36,628 nucleotides of DNA from Chrysochromulina tobinii (taxonomy: Eukaryota; Haptophyta; Prymnesiales; Chrysochromulinaceae). This document shows positions 26,826-36,628 of the stretch, in pieces. Below the pieces are notes generated by a model. The model had not been told where the DNA came from, made no database searches, and was given only the letters and a program-made list of their open reading frames with translations. Made by a program: the position numbers and the translations under genes. The DNA is taken from NCBI GenBank assembly GCA_001275005.1, contig JWZX01003207.1, positions 1 to 36,628 on the forward strand, in the 5' to 3' direction. How positions within the stretch are numbered: position 1 is the stretch's first letter; each line of letters starts with the position of its first letter.

Positions 26826-29800
26826 ATGCTGGCGCGAATCGCGTTCATCCTCCTGTTGCCGGCGCACGGTTCCGCGCAGAACGTTCTGCAGTATTGGATA
26901 AGCCTTCGCGACAGCTCACTGCAGTCTTCGGGCCTTCCGCCCTACTGGGCACTTCTCGGCGATGACATCACCCGCTCGTCACGGCTGAAAAGGGTGCCCG
27001 GCTCGACGTTCGAGCGGGATGTGCAGGCGCTCATCAAGTTCTTCAACGTTACGTGCACAGAGTCGCAGGAAGACCCGACCGACGCGGCCAACCCCTACCG
27101 TGGCGCCTTTGCGCAAGTGAGCCAGTGGCGCCAGCAGCAGGGATGGAGCTCAATCGTCAGCGCGCATGCAGACGTGGCCGTTCAGTGTCGACGGCTCAAC
27201 ATGGAGGGTGGCGAGGAGTTCACGGCAAAGCACTGCTTCTGGAACATCCAGTCGCTCGCCAACCGGACCGTGTACCCCTCGCCTCAGTGGACCATTGTTG
27301 AGGACTGCTGCGAGCGGCTACAGCGGCCGGTGATGCATGTGCACGATGCAGTTTGGGCGACCACGCGCGGCGTCGGCCGGTTCCGGCGTAGGGCACCCGG
27401 CGTCACCACCGGTGCTGCGGCCACATACGCGCCAGCCGACGACGACGCATATGTGCCCGCCCTTGACTGCGATTTGCAGATCAACGAGGAGGATCCGATT
27501 TGCCAGCCGCAGAACCTGTACAATCGGAACAGCCAGCGGTGCACGCAGGATAACGTCGAACAATGTCGGACGAGGACTCCCGTGTCACGCCGAGGTATCG
27601 ATAACAACTGTTGCCCGGTTGCAAAGCCCATCGGTCTGCGCTCGAAGCACTACTTCAACGTGGGCCTCGCTGTGGGCGCAAAGGGCACCATCGTACGCAC
27701 GATGGACGGCGGCTATAGCTGGGACTGCCTGCGCGGCTGCACACGCACCGCAGGCCAGCCCGACGCGCCCGACCTGCTCTCCATCTCGGTCAACGTGCGC
27801 ATGGGTGGGTTCGGCTACGAGAACTCGTACTACAACGCCCAGGCTGGACCGAACATGGACGGCGTCGACTTCACGTTGCTCAATTTGCAGGGAAGTAACA
27901 TCGGCGTGGGCCTCGACGGTGTATACTGGCCTGCCGAGACTCGCATGGAGGGCTATGCTGTCGGGGTGAACGGTGTTATCCTGCGAATCGATGACGCTGG
28001 CGTGACCGGCTGGGACCCATCGGACATCGCCAACAACGACCAAACAGTGGGAGCGGCGACCATCGTGCAAGTCACCGCCTCCAATTCGGCCACCGACGCC
28101 GGCTGCGTGACCACCAAAACGATCCGAGACGTCTTCTTCTGGAACGTGCACCTGTCCTTCTTCGTCGGCGACCGAGGCTTCATCTGCCGGTACGGTCTCG
28201 CCATTCAGCCGAACACCGCCACGCAGGCCAACTCGGCGGTGGGCCCCGGCCTGAATGTGGACGACGTTCTCGATCCGAACACGCCACTTGAGCCCACATG
28301 GGACCTAGAGGGTGCCGACGAGCAGGACCTTAGCTGGGGGCGCATCGTCGACAACAGCGACTACATGTTCTCCAACTTCCGCTCTGTCTTCTGTCTGCAA
28401 GTGGCCGACCTGAGCCCCTTGAACTGGGTGCGGACAGTGATGACCGAGGCCACGATGATCACCTACTCGCAGCACCTGACGTGCTTCGCCGTGGGCACCC
28501 ACCCGGGTACGGCAGGCACGACGAGCGCGATCCTACGCTACAGGAGCCGGGCCGTGTTTCTCGGTATAGACGACACCGGCAAACCCCTCTTCAGCGAGGA
28601 CATCAGTTGGAAGCCGCAGAACTCGATGACCACCATGCCCCTCAACGACGTCTACTGCGTCAAGTCACGCGTGCTGCGAACTAATGCGCAGACGCCGAAT
28701 TTCGGGGCGAATGACCCACTCTACTGCTACGCTGTCGGCGACGGTGGCCTGATTCGCTACACGGCCAACGGCGGCGATTCGCCGTGGCGCACCCTGTTCT
28801 CCGGCGTGCTCGAGAATTTGAATAAGGTCGTCATCATCGGTGTGACGTTCGATGAACAGGGCTACGGCACTGGCGGCGTGAATGCTGGCAGCCAAGCTGT
28901 TGTCGTGGGCGATAATGGCCGTGTGCTGTACACCAACGACGCCGGCAATACGTGGCAAGAGCTTGAGCGCGTGACTCCCGAGCATCTCATCTCCGTCCAA
29001 TTCAATGCCTTTGACGACTATTACTACTTCACGGGCGGACTCGAGTTCGCGGCCGAGTCCGTCTACTTCGAGGATGGAGGCGAGATGAGGATGCCTTTTG
29101 GCAACGGCATCGCCACAGGTGCCGTCATGTATGATTGGATGGCATATACCGGCCAGTGCGGCTTCGGCTCGCCAAACGACGGCCAGGCATGCACGCGCTC
29201 GTACAACTGCCGCAAGCCCGAGCTGTCCGTCGTGCTGCGCACAAACTGTGGCGGCACGCTCACGTCGACGCATTGGCGATGCCAAAGCGAGTGTGTCGAC
29301 GCGGGAGCGACCGTGGCGGTCGCGCTTGAGGATACGCTCGCTACCGTCGCGGTTTGGAACCGTTACTTCGGCACCACCACTTCAATGCAGCAGGGCGTCG
29401 CGGTGACCACCCCCAAACTCCCCAGGGCGCGTTTCACGGAGCTCTATGCCCGCGTCCCCAAGTGTGACGAGGTCTGGACGATCGGGCATGGGCGGGCGTG
29501 GCACGAAGACACTCGCGAGACGAAGCGATCAGAGCAGGCCCCGGTCACTCCAGATTGTCTATACGTAGACTTTGAGGACGTCAAGGCCATTCGCCCAGCG
29601 CATGAGATGTGCATGTACGGCTGGCCACGACACAAGTACATGCTGGACCAGGGGCGGCGTAGGAAGGTTCTGAACAACGTCACCTCGCGGGCCGCCACTC
29701 GGGCGGAGTACACGTTCCTTGGGCGACTGCGGCACTCGCAGGAGAATTGCACCGCGCTCGGCGGCCGCTATTACGAGGCCGAGCTCCACCACCTCGAGGA

Positions 29801-32271
29801 CTGCGTATTCGAGTTCGGCGACATGACCTCGTGCACGTCTTGGGAGGTGCACGGTCTGGGGCACACACTCGACAGGCGTATCGAGCCAAGGTCTACGCGC
29901 ATTCCCTACATCAACTACAGCGTTATCACCGACCCGTGTTTGGACGAATGGTTCGGTGTCACTTGCGACGAGGAGCGCGCAGCCGTCGCAATCCCCAATC
30001 AAACCGTCACGCAGCTCTGGCTGTATTCGAACAATCTCCAGGGAGAGATACCTTCGAGTATCAGCGAGCTTTTCTCGTTGCGCTCTTTCAGCTTGGGTTC
30101 GAACCGGCTGACAGGCCTCATCCCGAGCACCGTATGGCGAAACTTGACCGACCTTAGGTACTTATCGCTCGCGGAGAATTCGCTCATCGGCACCATTCCC
30201 GAGACGCTCACAGGCCTCCGCAGACTCGAAGAGCTTCGTCTGCACGCCAACGACCTTACCGGCAACATCCCCACAGCGCTGGGTCGCCTCTCTAACCTGC
30301 AATCACTGAGTCTGCACGCGAATCATCTACAGGGGCAGATCCCGTCGGAGCTCGGCGCGCTGAGCGCGCTCCAGTACCTCTGGATGAGCAGCAACAACTT
30401 GACAGGTGCTTTGCCAACTGAGATCGGTCGCCTGGGCCACCTGCGCTACCTGTGGTTTGCCAACAACTCAATCACGCGAATCCCTGCTGAGCTGGGAGAG
30501 TTGACGAGCCTGCGGTCGATAGACGGCAGCAACAACTCCATCTCTGACCGGTTGCCGTATTCGCTCGGAAGGCTCTCGAACCTGAAGGTCCTGAAGTTCG
30601 GCCACAATCGTCTGCGAGCCACAATCCCCGATGCACTTGGATCGTGCGTCTCGTTGGTCATCGTCGAGTTACAGCATAACCAATTGATCGGGCCCGTGCC
30701 TGCATCATTCGGTGAATTAGAGGAGCTCACGAGCCTAGACATATCGCACAACCTGCTGGAGCGTCGAGTGCCCGATTCGATCGAGGGTATGCGCAACTTG
30801 CAGACACTCCTCCTCAACGACAACAACTTAGAGGGCGGCCTTCCCAGCTCGATCGGAACGCTGCGCCGGCTCCAGCACCTGAACCTGGCGCGCAACCGGC
30901 TCACCGTGGGGCTTCCCGACACTCTGGCCAATTGCGATAATCTCGAACTCATCGACCTTCAGAACAACCAGATCGACGGTCCGCTTCCAGCAGGTATCTG
31001 GCGGCTGCAAATGCTCGAGTATTTGCTAATGACTGGTAACCGTGTGAGGGGACCGCTGCCAGAGGGCATCGGCTACCTCGCCCAGATCCGCGAGATCCGC
31101 CTGGACCGCAATTTGATCGACGGCACCATTCCGGCGACCATCGGCGACGCCGTGACGCTCGAGGTCTTAAGAATGGATGACAATCGCCTCTCAGGCTCCA
31201 TCCCAAGCACCATGGGCCAGCTCCGCAACGTGCTCAACCTAGACTTGCACAAGAATTCCCTCGTGGGCACGATTCCGACGCAGATAGCTGGGATGCAGAG
31301 CATGCTGACTCTCTAGTCTGCACGAGAACCAGCTCGGAGGGCAGATCCCCGATACCATCGGCAATCTCAGTTCGCTGAGGGAGCTGCGGGCGTCGCGGAA
31401 CAGGCTCGCCGGCGTGATTCCGGCGTCGTTCGGAAATCTGGGCTCGCTGCTGCGCCTGCAGCTCGATCAGAACAGCATCGGCGGCAGTATCCCCGAGACA
31501 CTCGGCGGCCTGCGCCGCCGCCTTAGGATGCTGCACCTGCAGGGCAATCGCATCAACGGGCTGCTGCCCACATTCTTCAGGTATCCTGAGTTTCGCTTGG
31601 TTTCAATCGACCTCGCTAACAACGAGCTCTGGTGCCCGCTGCCTGCGTGGCCGGCGCTCAACAATACTGCCTCTTGCCGGCACTGCCCTAACGACATCTA
31701 CCTCGATGACGCGCACCGCACATGCTCCGACCACGGAGTTTGTGTCGACGGGCAGCAGTGTCGGTGCGACCCGATGTGGGAGGGCGAGACCTGCAACCTG
31801 CTCCGGTGCCCGAACGCGTGCAACCAGAAGGGGAATTGCATCAACGAGCGCGAGCCGGAAGCGTGTGTGCTTAGCGGCGGCGCAAGGGCTAACACGACAA
31901 GCGTCGTCGACGGTATGTGCGAGAACCTGTCGGATGACTGCATCAAGGCCTTTCACGACTGTCCTCAGAATGGCATCAGCGTGCAGGTCGACTCGGAGGG
32001 CATCGTCCTAGCCGAGGAGATTACGCACAACCAAATCGTGTTCGCCCGTTGCATCTGCGACCCGGACGCGGCCTACTTTGGCAACGACTGCTCGATGCCG
32101 CCGCTGTCGCCGCCGACGGCCGAGCCGTGGCCGGACCCGTACGCCTCTGCCGCCCCGAAACGTGCAGCGCGCGAAGGCGCTGCGGCGAGTATGAGCTTTG
32201 TTCTCGTCATTGCCGCGGCGGTTGCGATAGGACGTGCGCAGCAAGGGAGGCGATTTCAGTGGCCAGGATAG
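26826..32271 (+). CDS. Giant secreted Ycf48-like/LRR/EGF-like protein with a +1 frame break
   Basis: The reading frame begins with a signal peptide (MLARIAFILLLPAHGSAQ). Residues about 270-720 contain repeated GxxGTIVRTMDGGYSWDCL / VVGDNGRVLYTNDAGNTWQEL motifs, as in the Ycf48/HCF136-type beta-propeller. A Cys-rich region follows. A plant-type LRR cap (DPCLDEWFGVTCDEE, near 1037) precedes about 22 LRRs of 24 residues (LxLxxNxLxGxIPxxxGxL). The frame then stops at TAG 31314-31316, but dropping one nucleotide continues the 24-residue period without a gap and adds more LRRs, an EGF-like module (CSDHGVCVDGQQCRCDP...C), a second Cys-rich part and a short hydrophobic C-terminus, ending at 32271. 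The sum is about 1814 residues. An extracellular or surface binding role is inferred. The break may be a sequence error, a mutation or recoding. Confidence 0.75.
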
Positions 32272-32650
32272 ACACAGGTGGGGTCAGAATACTGTATCTT
32301 GAGACCGTGAGTCGTTCGCTCTCGTTCGAAACGTATTCCGTATCGTTCACGCCTCGAACATGAACAGTGTGCCTATACGCTTCCTCGGCGATCATCATCA
32401 TCCAATGGAAGATCCATCGATGAGCGATCCCACGCACGCCTTTTTCGGGGCTTGTGGGTCACTGTGTCTAGCCGGGAGGGCTCTGCCTCGAACGAACGAA
32501 CGAAGTGATGCGTCGTCATTTGTTTACGAGCGTGGGGGGACCGCGAAGAAACTGAAACTGAAACTGAAACTGTTTACGTTTGGAAGTGCAAGTGGCAACA
32601 CGCTGAAAATTGTCGCGCCAAAAAGAAACGTATGAAACCTTCATAGGCCC
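32272..32650. other. Intergenic stretch
   Basis: No gene is seen. It contains a short tandem repeat (ACTGAA, four copies, about 32551-32572) about 80 bp ahead of the next start codon, and should hold the promoter of the ARM/F-box/LRR gene. Confidence 0.5.
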
Positions 32651-35600
32651 ATGCTGACCGCTTTGCAGGCTATCTTATTCAGCAACTCGACCGCCTGCGC
32701 TGCCACACGTAAGGCCGCTGAGTCTGAGAAGGTACCACGGCCGCCAGCTGTCGCCTGCAGTGACGCCGATGAGGGCAACGATGATGTTCCCCAGCCAGCG
32801 AAGCGGCCGGCATCGGCCGTTGCAAGCCCACAAACTCTGACGAAGGTGGCCCTTACGCAATACAAGGGCACCGCGCTCGAGTCGGGCGGGGGCACTGGGA
32901 GCGAGCTTGAGGACGGCCAGCTCATCAGCCTGCTCAGCTCGCAGCTGCAACGTGGCCCACGAGCTGAGGCGGGCCAGATGATCATCAATGTCGCCAGACT
33001 GCTCGCCCGCTCGCCTCTCAACGAGCGCGCGCTGCTTTCGGCGCTGCCTCATATTATGACTTGCATGCAGCGCCACCTCGAGCACGAGGGGCTACAAGAG
33101 AGTGGCGTGGGCCTCCTCGGCAACCTCGCGGGCGGCGGCGCAGAGAGCCCGCTCGCGCTGCTGCGCTATGGTTGCCTGCACCATGTGGTCCAATGCCTGC
33201 AGCAACACGCTGATCATGCGGGCATCCAACGCAACGCGTATCGCTGCCTGCGAAACGTGACGAGCGCGGCTGTGGGCAGCGCCTCCACCGAGTGCGCCAC
33301 CTTCCTACTCGAGAGCCGCGTCCCGCAACTCGTGTGCTTCCTGCTCCACCGGCACATCGAGGACGTGCGCGTGCAGCAGCAGGCACTTGCGTGCGTGTGG
33401 AGCTTCGCGTGCTACTCCGAGCCACTCGCAAGGCTGCTCTCGCTCATCGCCGCCGCCGACGGCGTCCTGCGCGTGCTTGCGCGCCATCCGAGCTGCGCCG
33501 AGGTGCAGCGCGTTGGCTGCGGCGTGCTGCTCCAGCTGCTTGACACATGCGATGACACATGCGGTGGCGAGGCCGAGGCCGATCGCGCCATGTTGCCAAC
33601 GGCGCGTCCGTTCCCTCCGCCCGCGGTCATAGCGCCCGCCGCGCTCGCCGCCGCCGTTGCCCACCCTACCTCGGCCGCCGTGCAGGCCGTCGCAATCGAG
33701 CTCGTCTCGGCCCTCGAACGCTCGCGTCGCTCGCCGCGACTGCGCACGGAGCAATTGATCGACGGTCTGCGCTGTGCTCGCGCGGCCTTGGAGGCTCACG
33801 CTCACGAGGCGACGGTTGTGGTGGCGGTGTGCGAGCTTTACGAGGAGAGTCTCCAGGCGCACGCTGACGAGGGTGCCGGCACGTTCACAGCCGAGCGAAG
33901 CGGCCTCGGCGGGCAGAGTGCAGACGATGCGTGGATGCAGGGGCGCGTGCTCGAGGAGACACGCCCGATGCTGCCCTTGCTCTTTCGGGCGCTGCAGCAC
34001 GAGCACGGTGACGAGGGCACGTGGGTCGAGGTGGCCGAAAGGGCCTTGTCGCTGCTCGGGCGGCTTTGTGCGACGCGTCGTCTTGGGCTCCTCGTCGAGA
34101 CTCTCGCCGTGCGTGCGGCCATCGGTCTCGCGCACCGTTGGGCACAAGAGGTACGTGTCGTTATGGGTTCGATGCGTGTGCTGCGGTACCTTGCATCGCT
34201 CGCGCCGGCCATGATCGACGCGATCCTCGATGCCAATGGCCTTGGCGTGACGATTCGGGGAATGCGGCTGCATTCTAGGCCGCCTCGACGTGCAGGAAGC
34301 GGGCTGCTCGCTGCTCTGGAGCTGCGCGCTGCAGCCGGCGCCACATGCGCGGCTGCTGCCCTCGAGCGCGGATCTGCAAGAGGTGCTGCTCCCCCTCCTG
34401 GCAGACCCAAAGTGCGTCGCGAACGTGCCGCTTCAACGACAGCTGGGCGGGCTGCTCTGCACTCTCTCGCTACGGCCGCAGCACGGGCGCCACCTCGGCA
34501 CACCGCAGTGGCTCGCCACGCTCGCACGCGCGGCAGCCTCCTCGCACGCGTCACTCGATCCTCGTGTGCACGAATACGCCTGCGCCACGCTCGCCAACCT
34601 GCTCTGCCGCGGCGGCGTTGAGGTGCGCATGGCGGGTCGCGCTGCTACGCCACTTCTCTCGCCCGCCGCCCGGTTCGACGTAGTCGCTGCCGCCGCACTG
34701 GCGATGCGCATCGGTCTCGCCGCCGATGCCACGGCGACCCTCAACGCGGGCACACGGCTGGTGCGCCAGGCGGCCTCGGCGTGGGAGGGTAGCCTCGTGA
34801 GCCTTTTGCTGCGCGCCGAGGTCCCCTCGCTGTTATGGCGGGCGCTCCGAGACTCGGAGGCGGCGGCGAGGATGTCAGGAGCTGCAGAGCAGACAACAAT
34901 GGAGGCAGCTGCCGCTCTAGAGGCACTGCTTCGGCCCTTGAAGCCACGCCTGCAATTGGCACGCGCGGCCGATGCATGTGAGGGTGGCGCGTTTGGCAGG
35001 CACGTCGGCGAGCCGCCGCTCCCGACCGGTGGCACGCTCCCACGGCCGCCGGTGGCCTTTTACTCGCTGCTCTCTGCCCACGCGCTGGCTCGCTCGTGGC
35101 TGCCGGGAGCCGACTCCACCACCGGGAGTGAGTGTTGGCTGCTGCCCCTCCCATTCGCTTGTGGCGTGGCCGCGGGCGCCTCGGCCGATGCAGTCGCGGA
35201 CTGGCGCTTCCTCGCGACAGGGAGAGCGGCAGGTGCTCGCCCAGCACACCACCCTTTGAGCGCACCCGCAGCACACGTGGCCCCTAGCCGCGGCTCGGGC
35301 CGCTTTGAGGTCCTCGCGGAGGAGCTGCAGCTATTGATTCTCGCGCACGCGGCGGCTGACCTGCCCACCCTCCTCGCCGCGTACGCGACGTGTGCGCGAT
35401 GGCGCCGGCTGCTGCGTGCGAGCGACGTGACGCGGCGGCTCGACCTGACAGAGTACGCTGACGAGCTGCGCCGGGGAGCTCTTTGTCTCAAGACCCTCTG
35501 CGGGCTCTCGGTGGGTGGGCCGCACGCGCTTGCGTTGTGCGAGCTGCCCCCAACATTGCTCGAGGTGGCGCTACCACTGTGGTGCACCAAGCTGCGCATG

Positions 35601-36179
35601 CTCGATTTGAGTCGGTGTGCTGTCTCGAGCCTTGCTGTGCGCCGCATCGTCGAGGGATGCCGCCACTTGCGCGTGCTCGATCTCAGCGGTGCGGAGCAGC
35701 TCGATGACGCTGCACTCGCTGCACTCGGCTGCCACGCGGCTCAGTTGCAAACCCTCTCACTCAACGGCTGCTTGGGCATCACGGACGGGGGCCTTGATGC
35801 GATTGCCGCAGGCGTTCCGAGCTTGCGTGCCTTGCACCTCTTCGGATGTCCGGGCATCAGCGAACGTGGCGTTCGTAGCGTTGCGGAGGGCTGCGTTGAG
35901 CTCGAAGTGATCGACCTCACCGCCAGTGGCGGCGCCAATGACCTTGCTTTGCGTTCGCTAGTGATGAATCGCTGTACCACGTTACGCGCTCTCGGCGCCG
36001 GCGGCGCACAGCTAAGTGATGCAACGATGGTAGCTATCGCGACCACGTGCCACGCGCTCGAGGTTCTCTCCCTCCAGAACGTCATTGGTCTGACTTCGGT
36101 GGGCCCAGGCCCGCACTCTTCCACGATGACACTCTACGATCCGCTGTTTTGGCTGGGTGCGACGCGCCCATCGATGTAG
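32651..36179 (+). CDS. ARM-repeat + F-box + LRR protein with a +1 frame break
   Basis: From ATG 32651 the first frame encodes ARM repeats (for example MQRHLEHEGLQESGVGLLGNLA and VRVQQQALACVWSFAC). Near 34250-34290 the homology moves to the +1 frame: GMRLHS in the first frame is followed by LDVQEAGCSLLW in the second, exactly matching the ARM spacing of GMRSHSADAAVQEYGC in the gene at 7255-8409. The second frame runs to 36179 with more ARM-like helices, an F-box (LAEELQLLILAHAAADLPTLLAAYATCARWRRLL given by key span, near nt 35310-35420) and Cys-containing LRRs of the FBXL/AMN1 type (LRVLDLSGAEQLDDAALAAL). The total is about 1175 residues. An SCF ubiquitin-ligase substrate adaptor is inferred. 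A 145-nt GT-AG intron (34151-34295) would also restore frame but removes ARM-like sequence. Confidence 0.72.
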
Positions 36180-36420
36180 CCGTCGACTGCGCGGACCAAC
36201 ACGTGTCACTGCCGCCTGAACTGGGTGGCTTATGAGTCGGACGTGTATAGTTGTAGATGGTCTTGATGTCGTTCCAGAGGACCAGCTGCCGTGCGGCATC
36301 GTCCGACTTTCTCTCACGCGCAGGTGAAGCAAACGCTTTAGAAACGCTTTAGTATCTGCCAAGGCGTTTTTTAGCCGTTCAGCTATCACGTGCGTTTAGT
36401 AGAGACTTAGCAACCGGGAA
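36180..36420. other. Stretch after the ARM/F-box/LRR gene
   Basis: I see no gene or structure here apart from a short direct repeat, AAACGCTTTAG, twice at about 36329-36353. Confidence 0.5.
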
Positions 36421-36427
36421 AAACTAG

Positions 36428-36628
36428 GGATGGACCAGGTTTTCGTGGTTTGAACCGGGGAAAGCGGTCTGAACCAGCCCAAAGTGGTTTGGACCACCGA
36501 CGGTTCGTACCACTGTTTTCTGGTTTGAACCACTTTGCCAGTACAAACCAGAAATAAGTGGTATGAACCAGCTTCGTGGTTCACACCACTTTGGCTGGTT
36601 TGAACCTGAATTTCCGGTTTGAACCAGG
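36428..36628. repeat. Array of degenerate GGTTTGAACC-like repeats
   Basis: The last 200 bases contain about a dozen variants of TGGTTTGAACCA, in both orientations, spaced 10-25 bp apart (for example TGGTTTGAACC at 36452, 36521 and 36597, and inverted or altered forms such as GTACAAACCAG). The array runs past the right edge of the window, so its extent is unknown. Confidence 0.8.

Noticed and set aside
30085-30110. GGTTCGAACC word like a tRNA T-loop
   Set aside because: It lies inside the LRR coding frame and there is no acceptor stem or anticodon arm around it.
34290-34621. First-frame tail of the ARM gene as its true C-terminus
   Set aside because: The translation becomes Arg/Ala-rich low complexity, while the overlapping +1 frame carries the ARM homology on to the F-box and LRRs.
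1-36628. CRISPR array, phage or bacterial operon content
   Set aside because: No regularly spaced direct repeats and no bacterial ribosome-binding-site pattern; all recognised families are eukaryotic or shared.

Overview
The window looks like nuclear DNA from a GC-rich unicellular eukaryote, most likely a photosynthetic protist such as a haptophyte or related alga. The evidence is eukaryote-only families (a PCIF1-type cap methyltransferase, an ARM/F-box/LRR protein, an HRD protein kinase, a SETD3/LSMT-type SET protein), long and mostly intronless genes on both strands, short GT-AG introns that fit one gene, and plastid-associated families (Ycf48-like propeller, DUF1997-like domain). The species cannot be named from the sequence. 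There are no operons. Several genes are divergent pairs with 56 to about 290 bp between starts.

Layout. 1-3000 is a mosaic of mobile-element-like coding fragments in both orientations, built around a 289-bp inverted duplication. About 3000-4550 is GC-rich DNA with no gene I can support. 4547-8409 holds a TPR co-chaperone-like gene (-), a PCIF1-like mRNA cap methyltransferase (+, two predicted 85-nt introns) and an armadillo-repeat gene (-). 8612-9097 is a MITE with perfect terminal inverted repeats and an 8-bp target duplication. 9403-13429 holds a SET-domain methyltransferase (-) and a low-complexity coiled-coil protein (-). 13716-16932 holds an FKBP-SAP fusion (+), a microsatellite hairpin flanked by 10-bp direct repeats, and an FMN-dependent 2-hydroxy-acid dehydrogenase (+). 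17224-20412 holds an FN3 plus DUF1997-like protein (-) and a coiled-coil protein (+). 20810-22654 is a 5'-truncated LINE (-). 22924-26769 holds a divergent Ser/Thr kinase (-) and a C5orf34-like protein (-). 26826-32271 is a very large secreted Ycf48-like/LRR/EGF-like protein (+). 32651-36179 is an ARM + F-box + LRR protein (+). From about 36420 to the window end is an array of degenerate GGTTTGAACC-like repeats.

The genes do not form one pathway. They are a mix of gene-expression enzymes, protein-folding and ubiquitin-adaptor proteins, metabolism and a surface protein. The most notable signals are two +1 frame breaks in the last two genes (31306-31316 and about 34250-34290), where homology runs straight through; the MITE; the 32-bp-arm microsatellite hairpin with flanking direct repeats; the inverted mobile-element mosaic at the left edge; and several unusual domain combinations.
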